A stretch of DNA of 64,000 bases from Nematostella vectensis (taxonomy: Eukaryota; Cnidaria; Anthozoa; Actiniaria; Edwardsiidae): assembly GCF_932526225.1 (NCBI RefSeq), contig NC_064038.1, forward strand, positions 10,661,070 to 10,725,069, read 5' to 3'. How positions within the stretch are numbered: the stretch's first letter is position 1; the number at the start of each line of letters is the position of its first letter. A program made the translations under genes and the position numbers. Below the pieces are notes generated by a model. It searched no databases. It had not been told where the DNA came from and worked only from the letters and a program-made list of their open reading frames with translations. Positions 1 through 11,800 of this stretch are shown here, piece after piece.

Positions 1-54
1 ACATGAGACTGACCTCACTCACTAGAGTCCCCAGCAGTTTGTTTATGTTTTTCG

Positions 55-345
55 ATTTAATGAAGTTCAATGCGAAACGTCCTTATCTCGAAAAGACGAG
101 GTATTCACAGTCCCCAATGTAGAGAGCCAGGTATTTAAGACACCTCTCCACTTTTTGCTACACGGGCGCATTGCACTGATTTGTAGATATAAATGCACTA
201 CATTACCAAGAAAGGGTGAAAGTTCATATATTCTGAATTTTTTTTAAGTTAGGCGTGGTCTCTTCAAGATATGACGTCACCCTACCTAATCTAATACCAT
301 TAATCCTGCCTACAGATCGCAATTTTCAATGAGATAAATCCATGG
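55..345. repeat. Left arm of a 4-kb-spaced inverted repeat
   Basis: This segment is the near-complement of 4005-4335. Shared blocks (in opposite orientation) include the GATCGCAA / TTGCGATC and TGACGTCA regions, the stretch reading CTTGGTAATGTAGTGCATTT on one strand, and CAAATCAGTGCAATGCGCC. The arms diverge by scattered substitutions and small indels. Probably the two halves of a foldback or MITE-like element split by the LINE between them. Confidence 0.75.
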
Positions 346-470
346 AGCTTGAAGATACTATTGTTTTCCAATTGCGGGTGATTTTGAACAATTTTCACAT
401 GAGCGTTTTTGAGAAAATGAACGATGTTGATTTGAGAGCGTTAAATGTATACAATGTTTACCCGTATCAT

Positions 471-582
<112 letters not shown>

Positions 583-677
583 TAATTAAAAAAAAATTAT
601 TTAAAAAAATTCCGACAGGCAGACGTGGCGGGTTACAAACCATTAACTACTTATATACTTCTCTACTTAAATAAGGT

Positions 678-977
678 TTAAAAGACAGTCTTTACTTGCG
701 GCAAGATAAAATCATGCCCCCTTTTCCTCAGGCTGCAGGTTTTCCGTTTCGGCAGCATGCAACTCATGCAGTGGTTGTCATCTGATGTTATCCTCTCCCA
801 TAGTTTGACGTCCCTATCTCTGATTATTTCTGCAATTGGTGTGTAACTGGTTGTGTACTCGTATCTAGCAGCACGCTTACAAAAACGATCGACTTGCAAT
901 AAATACTTGCTGTCGTATGCACAGGCCCAGACTTCAATAGCATAATAGAACAGGGACATAATGAGACTGTCAAACAA
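678..977 (-). pseudogene. LINE C-terminal fragment after frameshift
   Basis: Continues the LINE protein in another frame: LFDSLIMSLFYYAIEVWACA and DRFCKRAARY match the post-RT region common in CR1/L2 elements. Confidence 0.7.
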
Positions 978-989
978 AAGAGTGAGTTC

Positions 990-3077
990 TTACAGGGTGT
1001 ATCCGTAAAATTTACAAACTCTTAAAATGTATAACCTACTGCTGGCCTTAGAAATCATTTGTTCAAAATAAGTGTCCCAATTACATGGTTGTTCATTGAA
1101 CGTCACGCCTAGTAATTTAAGTTCCTCTTTCCTACTTATGTCTGGTTCAGGTTCTGGAATGGGCTTCTTTGTCCTCCCCCTGACTACCATTTCCCATGTT
1201 TTGGAGAGATTTAGCGTCATCCGATTTTCCTTTGACCAATTCTTGATATTCTGAACTTCAACTGAAGATAAATCAGCAGAGTTATGTCGTTGAGGAATGC
1301 TCAGCGTGATGTCATCGGCGTACTTAACCAAGAGGATCTTACTAGGGTTGACCGGGATAATGTCGTTCACTATAATGGAAAACAAAACAGGTCCCAACAC
1401 AGTCCCTTGAGCAACACCTCTGTCGATCTCAACAAACGTTGTTGACACTCCATCCACCACCACCCTTTGTTTACGGTTACCCAAAAAGCTAACAATCCAG
1501 TTAATGACATAAGGATTAATGTCATAGAACTTTAGCTTTATGCATACTATCTCATGGGAAACAGAGTCGAAGGCCTTGCTAAAATCAAAAGAAAATACTC
1601 TGACAAAGTCAACGTCCTTGTCTGACCAGTTTAGCCAATGGTGCTGACACTTAAGCAAGGCCATGGTGGTATTGTGGCCTTGCTTATAGGCAAACTGATC
1701 AGATCGTATTTGTGAGTTCAGAGCAGATGACACTTCTTGTTTGCAGACCAGCCTTTCGAAGATTCTCATTATGATGTTGGTCAATGATATAGGCCGTAAC
1801 TGATTGCATTCGTGCAATGGCGATTCTTTGGGAATGGGTGTCACGTTAGCTAGTTTCCACAGAGAAGGGACCATTTGATGTTTCAGAGAGCTGTTGAAGA
1901 TTTTGGTAATGACAGGTGCCAGGTGATGGCCATAATCCCGCCAGAGCCAATATGGGAACTCATCAGGCCCAGAAGCAGTTCTCTTTTGATGAATTAAGAG
2001 ATTTGTTACTGCGTGCTCGTCGATAGAAGGGACTTTGCAACCCTCAGGTATCGGCACTAGCGCCGGAGCTCTATATGCATCATCCGTGTTAATGGCCTGG
2101 AAATAGGTGTTAATTTCATCAGGCTGTAACACCATACTAACAGGAGTCCCCTGCGATTTCCTTCGCGTAATCCTATTCGCTACGTCGCACCGCCCCTTGG
2201 AGCCCCTAGAGTGTTCCTTGCTTACATTCTGAACAGACATCACCTGGTTCATGCGGATTAATATATTAATCCTTTCTTGGCGTGTGGTGTTCCCAGCCTC
2301 GCTGCGGAACCATGAAGTCTTGTTCCTGATGTTGCAGAGATGTTTGACCAAGGGCGACATATAGGGTGGGTCCCTAAATGACATTTTGACCTTGATACAG
2401 GGGAAACTTTGATCAAACAAATTCCACAATCTGTCATTCAAAGTTCGTACGAATTCCTCAGGATTCTCAAAGTTGAAATCTTCAGCCCACTTCAGCTTTG
2501 AGATCTCTAATTTCGAGTCCATAGCAACCTTCCTATGGTCACGTGTGTCCCTGAGGCTGACATATTTTCTGCTGGGTTTAACAGGGGACAATGGCGGTAC
2601 AGTGACTACAAGATGGTCGGATCTTACAAGACCTTTGTTCACTGAGCCATGTTTCCATAGGAAGGGATAATTAGTGAGAAAGACATCCAGAATACGTTCT
2701 CCCCTGGTGGGGACCTTGACCATTTGGTGTAATGCATGTTGACGCGTAAACTCACTAATGTTCAACTGATTTATATCACCAGCTATGATAATCTTAGCAT
2801 TAGGGTTCTCCAGTAAAATCTGGTCACACGTATCAGACATGAAGTCAAGTAATTCAGCTGCATCATAGACTGGGTTTGGAGGGTGGTATATACTAGCCGC
2901 ATAAAATTCCGAGTTTGGTGTCGTTATTATGCACCAAACAGTCTCAGATTCGAAACTAGCAGCTACATTGAGCACTTTGATCTTCCAATCATTTCGGCAG
3001 ATGATTGCAACCCCTCCACCAGCTCTGAGATCCGCTCGGTCCTTCCTCACCATCACATAACCATCAGGGCAGATCAA
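990..3077 (-). pseudogene. LINE endonuclease and reverse transcriptase fragment
   Basis: A 695-codon open stretch. The APE part shows AGGGVAIICR, AGDIN and a late SDH (VRSDHLVV). The RT part shows motif A FDFSKAFDSV, motif B GVAQGTVLGPVLF and the catalytic YADD (KYADDITLS). It is typical of the CR1/L2/Rex1 group. Both ends are cut by frameshifts, so it cannot give the full polyprotein. Confidence 0.88.
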
Positions 3078-3093
3078 ATGCGATAGAATCTTT

Positions 3094-3687
3094 TTATTCA
3101 GAGACGAAGCAAATGTCGATCTTATTTGAGCTCAGCTCAGCATAAAGAGCCGGGGCTGCATCAGGCTTGGCAAGAGATCTGGCATTAAGAACCATGCACT
3201 TTGGGACTATTCTAGGAGCAGTGGGTCCTGAGAAAGGTTTAATCAACGAGAGAGTTTGCGTTCGTGTCGTTTTCCTTTCGTGACAGCCATTGCGTGACCA
3301 ATTTGAAATAACAACAGGAATCTTGTAAACTTTGCTGTTTAGTCTTTCCTTGACCGTTTCCCCGGCCCTGCATCGTCTATATTTCCGGCGAACTGGACAG
3401 TGATCTAAGTTGTCTGGTCCCGGGTTCCATTCGACGTCCATTGAAGTTGTCAAATCTGGCGGGAACGGATGAAGAAGAGAAATATGTCAACGCTTGTGCC
3501 ATATGCTAATCGGCCTGAATGAAAACTTGGCAAATCTTAGCCTCCAAGGCAGCAAATTCCTCACGGTTACTCTCGAATACGCTGAGTAGCCTCTTATATT
3601 ATAGTAATGAGGGGCATTGAGGTTCCCCATCCAAGACCCAGCGATAAAAGCGATGAAAAACATCGCGACTTTCAAATTGGCTGCCAT
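3094..3687 (-). pseudogene. LINE N-terminal region with 2A-like motif and endonuclease start
   Basis: One frame with a single internal TGA at 3487-3489. The first part starts MAANLKVAMFFIAFIAG, which looks like a signal peptide or membrane segment. After the TGA comes DVEWNPGP (3415-3438), which fits the 2A ribosome-skipping consensus DxExNPGP. The end reads MVLNARSLAKP and KIDICFVSE, the first strand of an APE-type endonuclease. The frame is lost at about 3085. Confidence 0.75.
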
Positions 3688-4004
3688 GTCCGGCGCTAAT
3701 ACATGCTAAAACATTGTGGTGTAGACCACCACAACTTCGTCCAGGGAGGTAAATTCGACAATCGACTTGTCTAGTACTTTACTTGATTTACCGATCGAAA
3801 GTTTTTTTAGATAGCGAGATTTCTTTCTTATATCGTTGATGTTGTCTCGCCATCTTAGAGAGCTACCACTTCATTCGGCGCTGCAACAATAAAAATGCGT
3901 CTCATATCCAATCCCCACGTACAAATTTTTTCTAAATCGCTGACCGAATACTTTGATGCTTAATTAGCATGCTGTGTAAATTGAGGAGTCATTGAAAACC
4001 TCAT

Positions 4005-4335
4005 TCATATCGTTTCAATGGATTTATTTCATTGAAACTTGCGATCTGTAGGGAGGATTAATGGTATTATATTAGGTAGGGTGACGTCATACCATGGAGA
4101 GACCACGTTCAAAAAAATTCAGAATATATGAACTTTCATCCTTCCTTGGTAATGTAGTGCATTTATATCTACAAATCAGTGCAATGCGCCAATGTAGCAA
4201 AAGCGCAAAGTTGAGAGGTGTCGAACTAAGTCAGAGATTTTTGGTGACTACCGCCTCTACATCAGCGCTTAACAAAAAGAGTGGATTACAAAAAGTATGG
4301 AGTTATCCGAGAAGACGAGGAATTCACAGTCGCAA
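4005..4335. repeat. Right arm of the inverted repeat
   Basis: Inverted copy of the left arm (55-345). Just outside it, a block starting AAGTCAGAGATTTT (about 4227) recurs at about 4378 as a partial direct duplication including CTACCGCCTCTACAT. Confidence 0.7.
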
Positions 4336-4444
4336 ATGTAGATACCAGCTATTTAAATAAATAGTTATAAGGCGCTAAAGTCAGAGATTTTCGGGGACTA
4401 CCGCCTCTACATTAGCATAGTGAAAGAGTGAATTACAAAATGGA

Positions 4445-4770
4445 TAGTTTTGGAAGCACGGGTGGCCTAGTGTGTTAGCGCGTCGGTCTCTCAACGGCTC
4501 AAACTTTGGATTTTTTTTTCTGAGTTTCTGACTTGATTCGAATTTGTGTTACAAGTGAGTTGAAGTTATTCTCCTGTGTTTCCAGTCTTCTCGGATGAGG
4601 ACACTAACCCGTCTCTTCAAGCTGCACTATACTAATCTGAACAGAAGAGACGTAAAAGAACAACTGGGGACGGAATAAACCCTCTGGCCTACTAACAACA
4701 CATGATGTGGAGCCTAGCTCTGTTGTGCCTTCCGCACCAGTATAGCTGGTGAAAGTTAGTACAAACATAC
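4445..4770 (+). mobile_element. tRNA-derived SINE candidate
   Basis: An A-box-like TGGCCTAGTGTG at about 4457 is followed by GCGCGTCGGTCTCTCAACGG, which resembles a tRNA anticodon arm. A B-box-like GATTCGAATTT lies about 70 bp on. The spacing is longer than in a tRNA because of an AT-rich insertion. A 200-bp non-tRNA body follows, ending near a short inverted motif ACCAGTATAGCTGGT. Confidence 0.5.
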
Positions 4771-4795
4771 AAACGTGTTTCTCTGATCCGTTGTA

Positions 4796-5648
4796 TTACC
4801 TCCTTAGTTTTACCTTACCTCCTTAGTTTTACCTTACTTCCTTAGTTTTACCTTACTTCCTTAGTTTTACCTAACCTCCTTAGTTTTACCTTACCTCCTT
4901 AGTTTTACCTTACCTCCTTAGTTTTACCTTACCTCCTTAGTTTTACCTTACTTCCTTAGTTTTACCTTACTTCCTTAGTTTTACCTTACCTCCTTAGTTT
5001 TACCTTATTTCCTTAGTTTTACCTTACCTCCTTAGTTTTACCTTACCTCCTTAGTTTTACCTAACCTCCTTAGTTTTACCTTACCTCCTTAGTTTTACCT
5101 TACCTCCTTAGTTTTACCTTATACCTTTAGTTTTACCTTACCTCCTTAGTTTTACCTTACTTCCTTAGTTTTACCTTACCTCCTTAGTTTTACCTTACCT
5201 CCTTAGTTTTACCTTACCTCCTTAGTTTTACCTTACTTCCTTAGTTTTACCTTACTTCCTTAGTTTTACCTTACCTCCTTAGTTTTACCTTATTTCCTTA
5301 GTTTTACCTTACCTCCTTAGTTTTACCTTACCTCCTTAGTTTTACCTAACCTCCTTAGTTTTACCTTACCTCCTTAGTTTTACCTTATACCTTTAGTTTT
5401 ACCTTACCTCCTTAGTTTTACCTTACCTCCTTAGTTTTACCTTACTTCCTTAGTTTTACCTTACCTCCTTAGTTTTACCTTACCTCCTTAGTTTTACCTT
5501 ACCTCCTTAGTTTTACCTTACCTCCTTAGTTTTACCTTACTTCCTTAGTTTTACCTTACCTCCTTAGTTTTACCTTACTTCCTTAGTTTTACCTTACCTC
5601 CTTAGTTTTACCTTACTTCCTTAGTTTTACCTTACCTCCTTAGTTTTC
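4796..5648. repeat. 19-bp minisatellite, about 45 units, of splice-donor-like repeats
   Basis: Plus-strand unit CCTTAGTTTTACCTTACCT. On the minus (transcribed) strand each unit reads AAAACTAAGGAGGTAAGGT, containing GAG|GTAAGG. The first unit overlaps the last 12 coding bases and the donor of SPG11 exon 37. Common variants are TTCC (GAA|GTAAGG), TAACC (GGTTAGG) and TTATTTCC (GT destroyed). Confidence 0.97.
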
Positions 5649-5806
5649 TCGATCTCTGCCTTGATGCAGCAGAGCCAGATCTGCCGCTCAAGCTCCGCTG
5701 TCACCGTCTGATCCGCGGGCTCATCCTTGCTCGAGTACCAATTGAGAGCCATGGATAGTAATCTAGACTTTTCCTTGTACGACAGGTCTGGGTCGTCTGC
5801 CTGACT
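5636..5806 (-). CDS. SPG11: SPG11 exon 37 (residues 1946-2002), last exon in window
   Basis: Acceptor TTACAACAG. ELERQIWLCCI matches human ELEKQIWLCRI. The donor AAGGAG|GTAAGG is the first unit of the 19-bp minisatellite that fills the next intron. Reading past it gives an immediate TAA. The following exons are not visible down to position 1. Confidence 0.92.
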
Positions 5807-8800
5807 CTGTTGTAAGCATAAACAATACAAAAATAATTCGAACATGGACTGAATTTTCGGGTGGTACAGGTTCTTCAAGTTATTTTAGTATCACATCGTG
5901 TCTCTGCTGCTAGCCTCTGTCATTAAAGTTTCGGTATTGATTTAACAGATATTTGATAAAGGAGACTCTAGCCAGCTGATTGTGCTCTTTGGTTCTAGAA
6001 AAAAAATACATCCTTCACTGAGGGAAGTACTACGCGCGAAAATATCTATTGTTTTCTTCTTTAATAAGACTTTTTCAGGGCAGACTCAAAATATCTACGT
6101 TTACAATTATCCGATCAATAGTGGGTGTTTTAGGGCGGTACAGGCCGACTGGGGTTTACCTCAAAGAAGGCGCCGGCGACTTGCGGGCTGCATCTGTTAT
6201 CAGTGAAGCACTGGTTGGCCTTGTGCCAGAACGCGAGTCGCCCCTGGCTTATATCCCATAGCACGGAGTTCTCGATACTTTTCTTCTCGTGTAGTACCTA
6301 CAAAGAAAAAGAGTAATCATAAGGAAGTAACAAGACGCATAAATAAACTACCAGCGAAATCCTTGAAAGATACAGTAAAACCTCTATAACTCGAAATCCC
6401 CGCTGAGTCGAACTAACAATGTTAGAAGGCTAAATCGCCTTCTGGCTTCCGTCATTCAAAATCGCTGAAGTGTTTTTATTGGCCAGCACTGAAATGGTTT
6501 CAAATCACGCCATTTCTCTCCAAGGAGCTGACCAATTAAAAAGTGCCAAATGTATTTCCGTTATTAGTTTGAATGAAGCAAGCCAGAAAGGGGTTTAGCC
6601 ATTTCTGAAATTGTTGACGATCGTTCGCACAATATCGAAAATGGCAGTAAACTATAAACTTTGACTAGAGTTTTTTACCAATGAATATTATGACTATTAG
6701 GCATATGGTTGAGCTTGTACTCATATTTTTTACAAACAACATAAAAAATGGGAGGGACAACTATTAAAACAAACATCTTATGTGATCTTTTGTCCAATAT
6801 AGTCATCACTAGCATGATGCACGCGCAGCATGCATTACCTCATTCAGGGTGACGTCATCCGCAGGCAGGTCCAACAGCTTGGCGTATTCCCGCGCCTGGC
6901 TGAAGTGGTTGTGTCTGAGTAGCTCTTGAAGCACTCGGTACTTCTCGTTCTCTGCTGGCTTGCTGTCCTCGTGGAGTAATGCAGAGAAGTCGATCTTGAC
7001 GTCGGTCTCGCGTGTGATCTTGCAGATCTGGTTTAACGTGTAATAGCGCGGGACTGGAAAACAATAACAGAACCAATAGTTGACTTGCTCTTAGAAATCA
7101 CGTGACTTTTTTGGTGGTAAATTCACGCGCGCTCCGGCTTATAGTGGCAAAATTATAATAACATAAAGCAACTTATCCAGTAGTGAGGAATGACCCAGAA
7201 GGTTCATTTGTCAGAAAGAGCTTAGTAAAAGGTTTTAGGCATTAAAAGAACTTGTTTTTCGTCGCTGCCAGTATCTATTTTGGCTTGAAATTGCCACTCA
7301 AAAAACTGGACAGCCCCTTTATTATTCAGTCTCTCTTTTAAGAAATTTAAAGTTTTAAAGTTAAAGTTAAAACTCCTTGGTTTCCTTGCATCATTTAAAA
7401 ATAACCATCTATAGCTTCATTCTTTGCTTACTAAATCCACCTCACCTTTCTCTTCTGATATAGCCAAGGATTTTTTAGAAATGCTTTTACACCCCACCAC
7501 CAAAAACAGCCCCCCCCCCCCTCAACAAACATACTCACACACAAAACCCGATATTTCCAATAGATAACTTACCGTAACAGGAGAAGTTTCGACCGAACAT
7601 GGTCTTGGCGAGAAGTCCGAGCAAGTGCGCCTGAGTGTATGACGTCACACACTGACGTAGCATATGCTGGGTAACCTGGCTTGTCACGCCTTCCAGCCAC
7701 GTGACATCGCACGTGCCGCCGGATGACCTGGGAGTCTTCGTTGACAATAACTGAAAAACAGCACGGTTTTTAACAGAGCCGTAGCAGGAGTCGAAATATG
7801 GGGGGGGCACGGTACAGAAACATCAAGACAGTTTAGGGGGCACAGCCACGCCCCTACTGGTCATTTCCTAATAATTTTGCAATATTGGGAGGGGGGGAAC
7901 GTGCCCCCAAGGTACCACTCCCAGCTACGGCCCTATTAAAATTACTTTGTTTAAAGCCGCATTGTCACCAGTTTACTTCCGGTCGATTACCTAACAATAT
8001 CCGTTGATTTTTAACGGAAAACGCGAAAAATATTTCAAAATATTGAAAGCAGTGTGTCTATTGGAAGTTTCTTTGAGGATGTATTTGATAATTTACAGCG
8101 GATGGCCTGTTAAATATCTCGGATTCTAATAGATTCTTTTGTCTTTTAATGGTTGAGGTTTCCGTCGGACCTCCGGAAGTAAACTGGTGACAATGCAGCT
8201 TAAACTGCAGTTGGCTTCCTATTTGACATTGAAATGTCTTTGCCATATCTTGATCGCTAAATTCGATTCCCCTTGTAGGTTTATCGGTGACTAAATGTTT
8301 ATCAGTAACTAACTGTTTAATAGTTATTTTTTATGTAAACGCAGTCGTCTGTCGTTTCAAGTTGCTGAGATAAGAATGGAAATTGAATTGAAATCGGGAG
8401 TCACTGCCCCCCCTCCCCTTCCCCCCACACACACAGCATTGCACGACATGGTAGTGGCTAGAGTGTTTACCTTGAGGTAAGTCTTCTTGAACAGGTCGAG
8501 CTGTGTAAAACAGTCTTCGTAGTCAGAACGTACCACAAAGGACTCGATGAACCGCGCGAAGTAAAGCAGAGGGCTTTTCTAAGGAGGAGAAACAACGACA
8601 GATATTGGTTCAATCAAGTAGTAAGGACCAAACGAACTGCGTGTATGTAGGAGGAACAATAGGCATAGTAAGATATTGGATAAAGGTAACAGACCCAACG
8701 AACTGGGTAAAACAGGCGCGACTATGATTGTATAGGGTCACATGGCTTTGATTAAAGTCTTTGCAATATACTCATTTTACGTGCAATATTCGTAAAAAAT

Positions 8801-11800
8801 TGTCATTGTTTTTTTTTTCATTGTTACAATGACTTTTTGGGAATAAGAATGGATATTATTTTGAGAGTTTAGAAAAAAGGCAATTTTCCTATTAAATTGT
8901 AACAAAATCTGACAATAGGATGATTACAAATACTAAGCCTTGAAGTAGGCGAAATGTCTAACAAAAGCTGACGCTGCAAATTTAACAAATGGGGAAAGTT
9001 TTTCACTGGAAAATTCCTGGTATGTGTTAACAGCAGTTGTTATAATTCTGCGAGCTCTCGCCGAAGATCTTCAACAGCTTCCGTCAGTAAAAATCCTTAA
9101 AGCGCTCTCATTGGCCAGCATTGAAATGGTTTCCATTCACACCACTTCTCGCTAACACAAGTCGCTAACCATTCAAAAAGCACTAATGCAATTCCGTTTG
9201 AATGACGGAAGCCAGAAAAAGGTTGAGCGGTTCACAATCATTGATGAGATTTCGCAGAACATTGAAAAAAAGGGTTATGGTTCCATGATTACCGTCACGA
9301 ATATAGCGATTACATGTTGGTGTCACTAATATGAAATCATAACCAAAAAATGGCAGTAACGCAAGCTGGTCGACAGTAACACAAGCTGGTCGACAGTAAC
9401 GCAAGCTGGTCGACAGTAACGCAAGCTGGTCGACAGTAACGCAAGCTGGTCGACAGTAACGCAAGCTGGTCGACAGTAACGCAAGCTGGTCGACAGTAAC
9501 GCAAGCTGGTCGACAGTAACGCAAGTTAGTCGACAGTAACGCAAGCTGGTCGACAGTAACGCAAGCTGGTCGACAGTAACGCAAGCTGATCGACAGTAAC
9601 GCAAGCTAGTCGACAGTAACGCAAGCTAGTCGACAGTAACGCAAGCTGTTCGACAGTAACGCAAGCTGGTCGACAGTAACGCAAGCTGGTCGACAGTTCA
9701 AAGTGGATCAAGAACAGGAGCTTTCTATCTGGAAACTTACCGGATCAAACATGTAGACAGCCTTGGCAAGAGTAGCCGCATATTTCTCACGATGCGATAC
9801 GATGGCGATGATGATGTTAGACAAGTGATCTAGACTCCACCGTCGCCATTCAATATCTAACAAATTAAAAATAGGATGATATCGCGGAATAGTAGCTTAA
9901 TGCTCATCTCCAAATACGGACTGTTTTCTTTCATTTGTGTCCCCTTTTCATCTGTTCATACTCTTCCAAGCTTTCTCCCAACTGGTTACCTCCTTAACTT
10001 TTATTTCCTTTGTCTTAGTTACAAATAAAATTACAAAATAACTAGCCGCCAAAAAGTAGCTTTATTTTGAGTTACCAAATCAAACCCTTTAAATATCAAA
10101 GGGACTGCAGATAAGGCGATGCAAATGGGTTGTTTTGTACTGACATTTCAACTTTTTACCCCTATCTTCTTACCCTCAGTACTTTCGGTAAAACTATCCA
10201 ACACACTCGGGTCCAGGGACGCGTGCAACCAAACACACAGGCAGTCCAATGATTTCGCGTCCTTCAAATAAAGATACAATAGTAAATTAGAGTGAGAGAA
10301 GTGAAAACACAGCCCTTCGTATAACTCACGAAATATAAAGCTACTTCAGTTTAAGTCTCTGAAGCCGATTTGTGACGGATCTTTTAATGTGCAAAACAAA
10401 TCAATGCAAATGAGATGTACATTTGGGTAGGCAAACAAAATCCACTTGAATTGCTGTAAAATTCCCCAAAACAACAACCGTATCACACAAGCTGGCTCCA
10501 CCGTCCCACAAGGCTGCGAGATGTGTTTTGACCCGTGTTGCATCATGGGTATTTGACGACAAAATCGGCCTCATGCAGGTTGTACATACAGACCGCCTCA
10601 ATCAGCTCTCGTTTTGTAAGGTTTCACTTTTATTATCCACAGCCTTCTACACCACCATAGCCTCTAAAGAGAAAGGCCTCTCACCCTCCGCCGCACCACG
10701 AAAAGTAGAGGATTTCGCTACCCGCGATACTACTTAGGAAACGAACCTCGTGACATGCAGCGAGAACGGCTAACACGGGTCTGCGTAGAGCGATGGAGTG
10801 AGCCAGCAGCGCTCTCCACGGCACATGCGCAGACTGGCATTCGAACAGCACATCAAGCAAGTGATCAGACACGGTGTTTGGGTCTATGGGACGCTCTGAA
10901 GAACGAACAGATAAAAGTTAGACATTCTAGTGGGAATGACGGTGTTGGAGTCTATGGGACTCTGAAAATGTACAGAAAAACGTTAGACATTCTAGTGGGA
11001 ATGACGACTTAGACAAGGCACTCGGAATTTATACCGCAGGTCGTTCTTTAAAAGGGGTTTCTGTCTGATAGCTTTAAAGCCGCATTATCATCAGTTTACT
11101 TCCGGTTGATTACGTAACAATCTCCGATTTTTAACGGAAAACGCGAAAACTATTTCAAAATATTGAAAGCACTGTGTTTATTGGAAGTTTCTTTGAGGAT
11201 GTGATTGATAATTTAGAGCGGATGGCCTGTTTAATATCTCGGATTTGAATAGATTCTTTTGTCTTTTAACGGTTGAGGTTTCCGTCGGACCTCCGGAAGT
11301 AAACTAGTGACAATGCGGCTTTAAGCTGTTTTCCATCAAACAATGGCATGAAAGTTAAAAGTTCACGGTCTATTGAATAAAAAATATGTTGTTGTAGAAA
11401 ACGTGTTTGGAATTTAGTGCCAAGAGCAAAACCACTTTTCTCGGTTATACCCGTCTAGCCGTCGCAGGAAGGGTTATTTTGTCACACATGTCGTTTCTAT
11501 CTAAATTGTCTCTGGGACTCTTCCTTTAATTTTTAAATTTTCCCGCCTTTTCTCCAATTATTATTTGTGACTAATCTTTTTATGTTCATGTCAAATGTTA
11601 TTGTTGTCTTATTAGTTGTATTTGTCTTTTCAGTTGACTGTAGGTATTGTAGCTAGTCTCAGCTAACATGTAAATAGATAGTACTCTATTTTTGTAATTT
11701 ATCTCATGTATATTTTCGTATTATTGTATTTCAGCAGCAGCAGCGGCAGTAGTAGTAGTAGTAGTGAGGACCGGTTATTTATGTATACCCTCGATAAATA

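Larger units (their letters stand above)
590..3720 (-). mobile_element. CR1/L2-like non-LTR retrotransposon, nearly full-length, inactivated
   Basis: Minus-strand element with, in order, a hydrophobic N-terminus, a 2A-like motif, an APE-type endonuclease, a reverse transcriptase and an (ATT)n tail. The coding region is broken by one in-frame TGA (3487-3489), a frameshift near 3085 and one near 985. The RT motifs are intact. It lies between two inverted-repeat arms, in what should be SPG11 intron 37. Confidence 0.85.
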
